NCBI GenBank assembly: GCA_000469685.2
Contig: LS997566.1
Location: forward strand, 29,941,496 to 30,005,495
DNA length: 64,000 nt
Direction of reading: 5' to 3'
Origin: Haemonchus contortus
Lineage: Eukaryota > Nematoda > Chromadorea > Rhabditida > Trichostrongylidae
This document shows, piece by piece, positions 30,961-42,960 of this stretch. Every line of letters begins with the position of its first letter. The first letter of the stretch is position 1. The notes beneath the pieces are model-generated. The model was not told where the DNA came from and ran no database searches. It worked only from the letters and a program-made list of their open reading frames with translations. The translations under genes were made by a program, and so were the position numbers.

Positions 30961-32666
30961 ACTTCCTGTGGTCATTGCTTCGTACTGGTAGTTCGTAGAA
31001 GAGTCGGTCCCATTGCAGGAACCATTTTTGTGTTGCTCGCTCCTGAGGGTGTTGTACTTAACGTAGCATAGTGTTGCTTTTGCCCTCGAAGTCAAACATC
31101 GAATAGAGTCACACACCTCCTTCGAACCACGCTCAATCGCTTTCCAACAACGATCTGACAAAAGCCGTCTACAAGATTCCTCCTTCGCGTTACATTTCAG
31201 TAAAGTAGAATGCAATATGTACTGCTTTTGTTTAATAGCAACACCTAAGATATTACGGTAAATATTTACCGTAATATCCTAGGTGTTGCTATTAATGTTC
31301 ACCGCGTAATTCTTATCTCACGACCGTCAATGGTGTCTCACTGTTCCCTTGTTGTTCACGAAATAGAGTAAGACGACAACGCTGGTAGAACCGAAAGAGG
31401 TTGGTTCCTTGACAGAGAGGTTTCGGTGTTTGAGTTTCTGGGTGTAGTTGCAACTGGCCTAGTGCGCTTGGGCATTTGGTCAGCTGCAGACCAAGAGCTC
31501 CGAACTACAGTTCCTTGAAGACGACGAGTTAGTCGAAAAGTCGGCCTAATAAACGGTTCCATTCTAACAAACCTGTACGGCGAAGCATTGTGAAATATTA
31601 CGGGAAATGACCAGGTTTCAAAAGACCGAACGTGGAAATTACTAATTGGTATTTTACATTCAGAAGAGTTACTGTAGTGATTAGGGCAATGGTGAAATTC
31701 TGTTCTGTGAATTAGTGACTTTGAGCAGATCCTTTTTTCCTGGCACGGTAGAGCCCCTTCTTGAGATTCACTATCAAATTGGTCTCCATACTGCTAGTCT
31801 TCACCATGAACCCGTAGTAATTGTAAGCCGTCACGGTTTCGGATATGGTTTTGTTCTACTCGAAAGTACGAATCCTCCATTCATCGGACTTTCTTTCCTT
31901 CCTTACCTTTTTTCTTGAACTCTGGAACAGGAGCAGGTTTGCCTACGGTATAATTAGGTTACGGTAATCGGCAGCGAGGCACGGTAAGGCCTGCGCAGGT
32001 GACCTGGTGACCTGCCTGTAATCACGTGATTGCCACAGGGCATCGACGTGGCGGTCGTCCATTGGGGTCGTGACAGTTGTCCTCCCTAACCAGCCGTCGA
32101 ACCTTGTCGTTTTTCTATTGCAGTGCTCTCTCGTTCTCCAAAATAGTAGTTTGGAGTATTCGACGAATTCATCATTCCTACCGCCATGTTCCAAAACGAC
32201 TTCATAGTTGTTGGTTACGTTTGGGGAGTGGTTGTAGTTCGGAATGTTGTTGTTTTCTTTATGCTGTGCTTTCTGCTTGTTTTCTAAAGTGCTTCCTACA
32301 TGTAAGTGGAATTTGAGCGATCTGATTGAAGGGTTAGATCAGCCTCTAAAATATATCTCTAGTCCACCTTTGATACTTTGGAGTTTGGGGAGATTTTTCG
32401 TGTTTTGTTGATTCGATCTATTGAGTTTGATGCATTGACTTTTTCACCGTCAAAAACGTCCTTTCCAGCATCATGATTCCACATAAGAATCAGCTAGCGA
32501 AGTCCTGGCAGTTTCAAGCGCTACAGAATGTTCCGCTAGTTTCTGATTTATGCGCACGATTGTGTTGCTTAGGTAGGTTTCACTGTTTGTAAATTTCCTA
32601 AAAACAGGTGGTTGAAAAAAGTTGATGACGATTAATTTTATGTATTCATATGGTATCTATTAAGGA
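30961..32666. other. Spacer with a perfect-looking palindrome, no gene recognised
   Basis: Short open frames (30922-31215, 31356-31562, 31715-31918, 31943-32194) show no recognisable domains. The left end may contain more decayed Penelope-like N-terminus. The notable object is the hairpin at 31232-31295. Confidence 0.4.
31232..31295. repeat. 64-bp near-perfect palindrome
   Basis: The left arm from TTAATAGCAACACCTAAG and the right arm to TAGGTGTTGCTATTAA are reverse complements, with centre ATTACGGTAAATATTTACCG. One mismatched pair (A versus C) is seen in 32-bp arms with no loop. Confidence 0.9.
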
Positions 32667-35610
32667 GTGGTGTTTCTTGGCACTCCTGATTCTTCAATGT
32701 TGCGATCCAACACCAATGTTGTGACGGTGGAGGAAGATCACACTGACGGTGAACCACCAAAAGGCGATTCTCCATTTCTAAGCTCAGGTAAACGGCAAAG
32801 TTTTTTTCGTACAGTTCTGTGTAGAGTTAGAATTCTCGACTTCTTTGTTGTTCACTGCTTTATCAGTGATAGTTCTTCTAATTTATTAGGGGAGCTCCTT
32901 AATTTCATATGTTGGGTACAAAATTTTGCACTGGCAGCTGCCGACAGCTCGTGGAAATCATGTCGGCGATGAGGCTGCCAAGCTTTGAAGGATTCCATGT
33001 TCCCAATGAATCATTTAGTAAAAGTAACAGGCTCTCAGTCGCAGTTGCTCCGTATAAGGCAGTCTCCATAGTTTGCAAATCACATGCGTGCCTTCGTGCA
33101 GGTAGAATCGTCGAAGTCTGAAAGCAGTCAATGGGCGCGTGTCATTATCGCCGTAGTGACTGATCGCATGCGTAGTACCTGCATTATTAGGCATATATCT
33201 GCGTAAAAGCGCAAATACTATGAATACGCCCGCTCGCGGCGCAAAAGTCACCTGAGCAGATGATGTCTATAGGGAATGCGTAGTGGTGCAGCGTTCAGAA
33301 TACAATCAGTGGCGCTCCGTACGGCTTCGATTTTTGTTGTTTTTAACTGTTCAGTACCTTCAGTACCGCTGACGAATAACCGCCATTTCTTTTGAAAAGC
33401 TTCACTCTTGGTAGTACGCATTTACTCCCCTCTTTGAGTCTTTATGCTTTTCTACTCTTCTCTTTATAGTGTATAGCAGAGCATGCAAAAAAAAGTTATA
33501 GGAAAGGAGCAGAGTTGCACTAGAACCACGTCAATCGCCCACCGTCTGCTCCAACTTTGTGACCAGTTTGAATCGGAGTTCGAAGGCGGAGGAGTATATT
33601 GCGATGCCGCGGAGAGTGATTGTGTGGACGAACTGGTAAGATAAAGTTAAGTATTTTCCATTCGAAGTTCCGGCTGCTTTTTGCCGCTCACTCATGGATT
33701 TACAACTCTCAGTGAAGATTTGAGTGAAATTGTGTACGCGAAATGCAAACAGTTTGTCATTCACGTAGTTCTGTAGAACATAAATATGAACGAGCCTATT
33801 CCAGGTCCTGCTCCCGATTCTAGTTTCTGAATCTCTGCGGGAGTGGTGTGGAGCTTGCACATGATGGATGTCAGAAATTCTTTTTTTGTAGAGTTTTATC
33901 GAAAAATGCATGGGAGACTAATATCGGCGATATGCATGTTATTTGTTTTTTGACAGCAAACGAAGTTTTGTTTAATTAGAGCTTTCTAAACAACCCGCAA
34001 ATTTTATGTTTAGTATTTGTCTTGAACAACTAGCAGAAGGGTTCGTTTGATGTTTTGAACATTAATAAGATGAACAACAGTCGGTTTTATCGTTCGCAAG
34101 AGAGCTTTAGATTAATCAATTAATCAACCGCAGTAATCGTAGCATACTTTTTGGCCACTTGAAGACAGCTTCTAGTTTTATGGAAGCAGCTGAAAGTTGG
34201 AATCCGCTTTAACTAAACTACTGGAAAGTAAGCCTCTTGAAAACGTCAAAAATCGAAGAGAGTAATGTATTCGTTTGTGTTTTGTTCATATTAACAATGG
34301 GAGTTATAGTGAATATGTATTGTTATCTGTTCAATGCGAGGTTTCAAAGACCATAGGATCATGAATTTTTCATGTCGACAGTTTTGTAAATTCATGACAG
34401 TTGCGTTGTCTTATTGTTTTTTAGCTTGTTTTACGGTTTATCAGATATTTGCGGCAGTTCTTTTCATGGGTTTCCTTTATGCTGCACTGTGTGTACGGTA
34501 TACGGTTATTTTTGTGGTTTATGGAATATCGTTTTTTGGATTGTAGGACCTATTCATGGTTGAATTGAGGCTGAAAGTTGTTGCAGAAAAATTATAGCAT
34601 CATCTACAACGCTGTGCGCGGCTCATTTTAGTTCGAAGCTGAGACCATTTTCGGTTAGTTCGATACTGTCCAATCATATGTTTTATTTTTACTGTCGGTC
34701 CAGAGTTTTATTGCTTGATCGCTCCATCCTGTGAATATTATCTGTTTTATCCTCTCCTGTGAATAGTTCGTTTTATTTGGTCATTATCGTTCTCATTGAA
34801 CGTCATGTTTGGATTACTCTATGTTGTTTGAATAAATGTTCTGCCAGGAGACAAGGAAACATAATTAGTATACTGGGTAACAGCCGTCAAATTTTTAATT
34901 TTCGATCAAAATTGCTTGATATAAGATTAATGGTTGCGTGCTTGTCTCCTTTAAGAAAAATCTACGCCGTGGAAAGGTAAGGGGGGGGGCCTTTAATGGC
35001 GCTTGGAAACGTTTTTCAGCTACGGTATTACTTTTTTTCCAACTAGGCCTTGAGAGGGGAAGAAAAATCGACTAGACGAGGTGACTAACTCGTGTAAGAA
35101 GCTAGGATTGACCGCTGAACTATTTTCTTCTTTCAAAGGTAGTCTGCTAGCATACTAGTCTTGCATAGAAAGCGTAATTACAGGCTAACAGAGCGGGCTA
35201 ACCAACCCCATGTCATTGTGCAGTAGGCCCTGATATTGAGGAAAACTGGCGCCCCTTCCCCGACTGCCTTTTCATCCTTCACCGTTTTCCCTGAAACTGA
35301 GTTGTGTACAGGTAAAGAGTATTCAGAATCCAGGAGTACCTGCGGTTGCTTGATGTGATGATTCGCCTCCATGTGGATAGGGGCTTACGGAGATGCAGTA
35401 CAAAGCCGAAAAGGTAGTCGTTGTTCTTTCGAAAACTTTATGAAGTTCATGATGTTTTTCAAGTTCATTCGACATCGATGTTGTAACGAAAAATCGTCAC
35501 AATCGCGTTGAATGGGCTGCTGCAAACTACAGGAATACCGGTTAGCGAGTTGTAGCGAGGCCTGCTTATGTGCAGGTTACTTGCCGTTCATCTTATTCTT
35601 GTATTCTCAG
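32667..35610. other. Region upstream of valyl-tRNA synthetase; missing 5' exon(s) probably here
   Basis: No exon could be proven. Two exon-like pieces with donors exist: ATG at 32697 to a donor at about 32790 (phase 1), and ATG at 34930 to a donor at about 34977 (MVACLSPLRKIYAVE, basic and hydrophobic, like a mitochondrial presequence; phase 2). A G-run of nine lies at 34981. Confidence 0.35.
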
Positions 35611-38600
35611 GAAAGGAATTTCGGATGATCCTACCCCCTCCAAATGTCACGGGAAAATTGCATCTTGGCCATGCATTAACCGTCACTATTGAGGATGCAT
35701 TGTGTCGTCATCACAGAATAAAAGGAGGCGTAGTTAGTGAGCAAATTTCATTCCACTCAATTCTGAGCTAACTAATTTCTTCGTTTCCTCTTTTCACTTA
35801 ATTAAATTAAGGCGAGATGGATCCCGGGTTTTGACCATGCAGGAATCGCAACGCAGGTAGTAGTTGAGCAAGATCTGTGGAAAAAGAAAGCTATTCGACG
35901 GGATCAAATGTCAAGGGAGGACTTCGTTGAGCATTGTCGACAGTGGAGTGAAAAGCAAGTCTTCAAAATCTTTGCCTAGTTATAACTTTCTGAGTACGGT
36001 ATCAACAATCGTCCCGAAATTAGTTCAATCTGCTTTTCTAGGAACTCGACTGCGATTCGTGAACAGTTGAACATTCTTGGTGCAACTTTGGAATGGAAAA
36101 ACGCCTACTATACGCTGAATGAAGTAAGATCATAATTCTTGTCATCTAGCTTCGATTTCTCTTCGCATTCTTCACATATCTTTTTGACAATCAGTATCTT
36201 TCAAGAATTTTTCATCAGCCGTCACCGAAGCATTTGTCAGGCTTTATGAAGATGGGTTAATTTACCGGGACAAAAGAATTGTGAATTGGTGCCCTTCTCT
36301 GCAGAGTTCTATTTCAGATCAGGTGAGCGAATTGAACATATACACGCCTGCACCTCCTCTGCCTCTCGACGAGTTATCACTCATATTTAGGAGGTAACTC
36401 GCCTTGACTTCTCATCCCCCACAAAAATTGTCATTCCAAGTTCTGAAGGAGGAAAACGCGAAGTTCAAGTGGGAACTATGTACTCCGTCATGTATCCCTT
36501 GGATGGATCAGATAGGTAATTTCATGAATTTTTTGTTTTTCACTGATAGGCCATGAAATAATGCTACTGGTAGACTCATTCCCGTTGCTACAACTCGTCC
36601 AGAAACAATGTTCGCAGATGTTGCGCTTGCAGTGCATCCAGACGATGCTCGCTATTCTGAGTTTGTTGGAAAAGTTGTGAGTGAAGACCTATTGATATGA
36701 GTTCATAGTTTCCGAGCCCTTCATACGATACATGAGTCATTAAGGTGCGTCACCCTCTTCGCAAAGATATGAAGATCCCTATTATTGCTGATAAAAGTGT
36801 ACAGATGAACAAAGGGACCGGTACGTGTATTTGCGATCTTACGAATGATAAGCTCATGCTGGCTGATCAATATCCGTAACCCAGGTGTATTGAAAATTAC
36901 TCCTTCTCACGATGCCCTCGATTGGGAGATCGCGTCACGCCATCGAGAAGAAATTCTTGGTCAAGATCAGAACGCATTGAGTAGGAATTGTATTGATGTT
37001 CATGGTAGGCTCAACCAAGAGGCGAATGAGTTTTTGGGTCTTGATCGTTTCGATGCAAGGCTTAAGGTGAGAACTATTGTTTTTCTCAGGCAATTTTTGA
37101 GATATTTTACAGCCTAATTTGGAAATTTAAGGTTATCGAGAAGTTGAGTTCATCTGGACATTTTGGTGGGACGATCAAGCATGACGGTCAGGTCAGTCTT
37201 TGCAGCCGAACAGGTGATTTTTACGGTTCCGTTACTAACACTTCTAGATTTGTTTTTTTTTTCGTATTTTTAAACGATGCAGTCGGGTCATAGAAAACAA
37301 AACTGTTGGCGTTGATCAATCCTATTATAGAATACGCGCCACACTCAACTTCCGTTCAGAATTGTAATTGCATTTTAATGCTCATATGATGTACTCAGTA
37401 GCTTGCTGTAGCCAATCGATGTACATGTGAATGAATTTATCCTCGCCTACTATTCTCCCCTACTATTCTGTAACAGTATCTAGGAGTGCAGCACTTTGTT
37501 GGCTTCGGTGGGAATCAGTCCGGAATTTGATCCCCGAACCGTGGTGTAGTCCCTTGTTTACATAACATGCGTCATCTTAGCACGCTCCCAGTGTAGTGCT
37601 CGCGATGGTACCCTTCAGGATAGATACTTCCATCATTTCAGTGAAACATATTTTCAGGTAGTGTCCTGCCTTTGCCAAGGATTATCAATTCCGAAGTAGA
37701 GTTAGATTTAGCGTGTGCAGTTGCTCTGAAATAGGTGTAAAATGTTTCGGTATATTGGTACGTACAAGGGCAGGGAACCGCTTTCGTGGTTGTCTCCGAC
37801 CGCTCACATACTCTGGGGCAGACGAGTCAAAGGCCTGGGGGAAAGCGGTAGGCGGCGAGTGTCGATGAATATATCACGTTATTGACAGCCCATGACTCAT
37901 GAAACTCCAACACGCCTATCTGCTGAACTTTAGATAGCTCTGAGAGAACCTTCTCTTTGAGGTATCTGACTTTTTTCATTCTGTAAAAAAAAAAGTGATT
38001 ATCAGTACGATCTTTGAAGTTTCTTCTAACTAGCTTCGGTATTTCGCTAGAGCTTTCTGTTCAGAAAGTTCAATTGTTAGGTGATGTCGTTGAACCTCGT
38101 CTCACTGATCAGTGGTTTATGAACACCGAAGGACTTTATGAAGATGCACGACAAGCTGTTGTGAAAGGCAAAGTTGGTTATATCTGTTTTGAACACTCAT
38201 AACATACTTGACAGCTATATTGAACGTGTAAGCCTAGATCAGAATACTTCCCAAAATTCATGAACAAAAGCTCTTCGACTGGTTATCGAACAAGGATCCA
38301 TGGTGTCTTAGCAGGCAGTTGTTGTGGGGACATCGTATTCCGGCGTACCGTGCGGAAAAGTAAGTTATTGTAGCTTGCTGTTTGCTTTCGAGACAGGGCC
38401 TTGTTAAAGTACTTGAAGCCTTGAAATTAGTGTTTTGATTCAGTTCGCTGAAGTAACTGTTGCCTGTTCAGTTCCCCATGGTTTGTAGCAAAGTCGCTAG
38501 ATCACGCCCATGATCACTTTGGCCGAAACGCTGAAATATTACAAGATGATGATGTGTTGGACACTTGGTTCAGGTAGAAGTTTCCTCGTTTTCCTTTTGC

Positions 38601-41600
38601 TGTGAAACGCTTCCTCATATAATCTGTACATTCCTGTTAGAGTACTCGTAACTGTGGTGAGATTGCTTCCCGTTACTGTTGATTCTTAGTTTGGGAAGTT
38701 CTGCCCTTCCACTTTGGGATAGCGTAGGATCTGGAGTATTCCTAAAATGTTTCAGCTCATCATTGATACCGCTGGTTAACGCTGGTTGGCCAGGCCCGAA
38801 CTTCAATCCATCGGCACCTCTTCTAGATGTCATGGAGACCGGATGGGATATCCTTGGATTCTGGGTTGCTAGAATGATCATCATGACAATGAAGTAAGTG
38901 CTTTAAATTTTCTGGGCCCTGCTACGTCTTATTCCCTTGTTTGGACTAGTTTTTTAATCATTCTCTATTTCAGGTTATCCGGTGGGCAGGTGCCATTTAG
39001 TAATGTGCTTCTGCATGGTTTAGTCAGAGATTCAGCCGGGAAGAAGATGAGCAAATCTCTTGGGAACGTTATCGATCCACTTGATGTTGTGGATGGGATT
39101 TCTAGAGAAGAAATGATCGAGCGAGTCGAAAAAAGCAATCTCTCAAAAGAAGAAATCGGTAATGAAGCTATGATGAAAGCTTGGAGATGATTCAATCGTT
39201 CAGAGGTCATTTATTTCAGTAGCAGCCAGTTCAGCCATTTCCACTCGCTTTCCTGAAGGGATAGCTCGAGCTGGCCCAGACGCGCTTCGTTTCGCTTTGT
39301 TACGTCACGACTTGTTGGCTACTGATATTCCCGTGAACATAGCAGACTTATCGAACGAGGTATTATTTCATGTGGTTTTCCATTATTTGAAATGCAAAGA
39401 GAACTATTGAAGAGAAGAGTGTGTTTTCACCTTCAATCCGAGTGGTTTCTAATGTTCCTGGTACAATCAGGAACTTCCTTCCAACGTTTAAGACCTGATA
39501 GAGAATTGAGATTCGTTTGATGAGTGCTGGGGTGGTTATCAATGGCAGGTCACTCCTCATTGTCACTATTACGCGTGTTATTTGGATGGAACAAGCCATA
39601 ATGACTGCAGAACACTGACGTTTTCAAATTTGATTGCCACTTATTTCATGATTGTTCGTCTACCTCAATGGATTTGGCGGAAGGATGGGGACACCAGAAT
39701 AGGATTTCCGTTGTGGGTATGTGGGTGATGAAGTTAATCTATTCTAGGGACTTCGTTTTTGTAACAAATTGTGGAATTTGGTGACCTATATCGAGACAGT
39801 AACCGAGAGCTCGCAAACAGTGAAGGACGTGGATTCCGAACATCCGGCGGTAAGTTGTCAGTCATCAAGTATGTGCTACAGTAGTTGGGTAAAAGATGAG
39901 GCGGTAATCAAAACTGTTGTGGGAGGAGGTCTGCCCAATTTTTCCTTTTTCGATTTCGATTGTTTCGAATAGCTAAAGTGTAGACATCCAAAGAGTAACG
40001 GATAACTGTCTTGAAGAAGTGCGGAATGCCTCTATTGGTGAACATATTGGGGCGTGAGTTACATGAGAGCTAGGACGGAGATTGGGTAGAGAAAGAGGGG
40101 AGCTTCGCGGAGAGTGAACTCTTCAGGCAGAAGAGGGTCGCAGTGTTACCACGGTGGACGCAGTATGCCATTCAGATAGGATGTGCTCACAGAGGTGGGC
40201 AGAGGGGTATAGTTCCTGCGGAATGTTGGAACAAGGTATATGGTATCTATACCAAATCAAGGGAGAAGGGCTGCCTAGGCTATACGAGGGGAGCTTGAGA
40301 GACGAATTAGCTATCGTTATCGACCTTCAACGTTTACCCTTGCTCTCTGACTACTGTAGCACCTCTAGAAAATCTTGCTAGAAGTTCTTCAACCAAGTAG
40401 AGCATTTAAGGATGAATGGATTCTGTCACGATTAGGAGCTACATTGGAACAGGTAGACAAACACATGACGGAGTACATGCCACATCTTGCCTTTGTGGAA
40501 TTACAAAACTTTATTCTGGGATCACTCTGCGATGTGTACCTGGTGAGTTCATTGCATTTAGTTTGAATAACTTCTCAACCATCTATCAGGGTTTCTTGCC
40601 ACGTGACAAAGAGCTATTCGTAATTAATTTAGGAGACCACCAAAAATGCACTCTGGACTAAAAACTTTGCCAGAATCGCAGAAATTCGTACAACATTGAG
40701 TCGTGTTGTGCAACCCACGCTTGTCCAACTTTCTGTCTTCATGCCTTTTGTGGCTGAACATCTTTATGAACGCGTGTTCAAGAGGGAGCCCGGTTCCATC
40801 TATTTTGATTTTGTTAACGTACGTTTCATTTGTTTATTTTCTTTTGATTTCATGTGAAGCACTGCAATTTGAGTTTACTTTTGCAATAATGGTTTTTCAC
40901 CTGTTAGAGAAACTATTTAGGCTTCCTTCTTTCGGCTGCAGAGATCCATTGAGCTCGAATCTGACATGGACATTGTACTCAGAATTGTTAGCACGATACG
41001 ATCCTTACGCAGTCAACTTCAGCTGCCCTCTTCGATGGTTTTTAGGGGTAATCTCTTCAGTTTTGCACTTTTTTGCCTTCGGACAGACCAATATTACTGG
41101 TACATGCCTAAGAGTTTTGTGAACTGAACTTTGTAAGGTTGCGAACACACTTTATTTTAAGAGGGATGAGTAATAGAGGAAAAACAAAAGGTCAAGCGAT
41201 TCGTCTTTCTTATTTTTTCATCTTTTATTTTTATTCCCCGAAATAATCACAAAAGTGGAGGAACGGTTTCCATGAGAAAAACGAGTACTGGTGAAAACCT
41301 CTGAATGTTTTACTGAGGACGATAATACTTGATTTTGCTGGATTAAAAAGCGAAAGTAGTATGAGGCACGATGCATTTCCCATCGTTTTTCTTGTGCTTT
41401 TTCTCTTTTTTTTCATCAATGCCACTGGGAAAACAAAAGCCGAGGTGCTAGTTCCTTGCGATTGTTTCATTGCTAGCCATTTTTTCTGTCACGAATGATA
41501 AATACATTTATTTCTGTACATTATAGAAGTTTTGCAGGAGTCTTGTATTGTGATAATGCGTCTTCTGACTTTGCCCGGCTTTCATCAATACTTTTTGATT

Positions 41601-42960
41601 TGGCGAAATTCGATCTATCAAATGTATGTTCTCTCGATCATGACGTTTCGCCAGGATTTACAATTTGTCCTCTTCCTGGAAGCAGTGGCCACTTATCGCT
41701 CAAAATTGAGGTTAGCTTTTGATACTAATTTGATGAAAGCATGTGCATAGCTCGCTTTCCTCGAGTTCCAGCTAATGAACTTTTATAGCCAGCATTGCTT
41801 TCGCAATAAAGTTTATGGCTCTGAGGGTCAATATACGCTGTAATAGTGGATTTCTTGTGGAACTTCGAATTTCACGGGCTCTTTATGTGGTGTGATGTTG
41901 ACTAGGCCGGTTAAGTTGGGTAGGAATGTGGAATACAGAATAAGTTGTGTTTAGCAAACTGTAAACTTCTCATCCAGGCATTGCCTGATACAATTCGTTG
42001 ATGAAGCGTTGAAGTATCACTCGAGCCTCTCCAGGGTAATCATTTTCAATCTGTCTGATCTTATGTGGCCATCGGGTCATATTAACATAATTTAATCCCC
42101 ACATAAAGCTCCTTTTTTGGCATACGGACATATGAAATCCCCTCTCAGGCTGCTTTCATAGTCCACGACCCGTCGCGCGACCAGTGACTCGCAAAATCGT
42201 GGACTATGAAAGATGCCTCGTCATCTTATCCAGAACTATTTCTCTGTTAATTTTTTCATCTGTCCCCTCCACACCTTCACAGTATTCTCAGCATAGAAAA
42301 TCAACGGATTTTCTTCTTTTATAGATGTAGTTTTTTTCTGAGCTTGAGATCCTAGAGCATCGTTTTGGTGTCTTGGATTTTTTGATTGAGGTGCTCCATA
42401 GGCTTGTAGAAATGTGTACGTGGTAGGATGACCCCAAGTGAAGGTTCAGGCTAATCAGTTCAATTGCGTCATAGGATAAATAATAATAAATACAATAATA
42501 ATGGAATAAACAATAATAAATAATAACAGTAATGATCGAAATACAGTTTAAAAGTATTTATATAACTGCATCGGCGTTCATATCTAAGCCGGCGACTTTC
42601 GTACATTTGATTTACTGAAAGCCAATTAGAGATCAGAACTTATCAGGTTGTTTCTAGGAGTCTCATCGAGCTGACTTTGTTTCCCGGTTGGAGCGGCTAC
42701 TAAACAAGTATGAAGAAAGGAAGGAACAGTTCCAACGAAAGGCAGAAAAATATGAGGGTATTGTGCTCAAGGATAAGCAAGAGGGCAAAGTGAGTGTTAT
42801 TCAACTACAAGCAACCAATATACAGAAATGTTATTTTTAGGTGAAGCCACACATCATCGTTAAGAACGAGAAGAAAGCTAGTCAAGCACGTCATGTTGCC
42901 GAAAGCGCATCCGGAGAAGCGAAGAAAATTAGAGTTTTACTCGAAGAGATGTCATCGTGA
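35611..42960 (+). CDS. vars-1: Valyl-tRNA synthetase (22 exons seen, 5' end not found)
   Basis: Class I aminoacyl-tRNA synthetase that charges tRNA-Val with valine. Exons: 35611-35729, 35812-35954, 36042-36123, 36206-36322, 36391-36515, 36574-36676, 36745-36820, 36885-37066, 37132-37213, 38081-38172, 38238-38359, 38472-38573, 38756-38893, 38974-39158, 39220-39359, 39748-39849, 40369-40542, 40633-40818, 40921-41047, 41538-41710, 42658-42789, 42841-42960. All phases agree, giving about 940 residues to TGA. The first exon has the HIGH-type motif [15 protein letters not shown]. The editing domain spans exons 5-9 ([19 protein letters not shown]). [29 protein letters not shown] and the KMSKS loop ([18 protein letters not shown]) follow, then the anticodon-binding domain and a C-terminal coiled-coil tRNA-binding arm (42658 on). 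The first exon is entered in phase 1, so roughly 70-100 N-terminal residues lie upstream. Mitochondrial rather than cytosolic is a guess from size and from the possible adjacency to ALG12 in C. elegans. Confidence 0.93.
37214..38080. other. Long vars intron with repeat DNA
   Basis: Intron 9, 867 bp, much longer than most others in the gene. It contains a tRNA-like or SINE-like phrase near 37500-37560 (GTCCGGAATTTGATCCCCG) and no coding sequence. Confidence 0.45.
42148..42217. repeat. 70-bp hairpin with MITE terminal repeats, in vars intron 20
   Basis: GGCTGCTTTCATAGTCCACGA on the left is mirrored by TCGTGGACTATGAAAG(A)TGCC on the right, around a short GC-rich centre. The outer 17 bases match the termini of the 0.55-kb element at 61539-62085, so this looks like a minimal internally deleted family member. 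Confidence 0.75.

Noticed and set aside
32697..32790. ATG-to-donor piece that looks like a first exon
   Set aside because: No following exon in the right phase was found and the peptide resembles nothing I know. Left out of the synthetase model.
38640..38755. Open frame running into synthetase exon 13 from upstream
   Set aside because: The sequence before 38756 does not fit the conserved DTWFSSS motif. The acceptor at 38755 restores it exactly, so the upstream part is intron.
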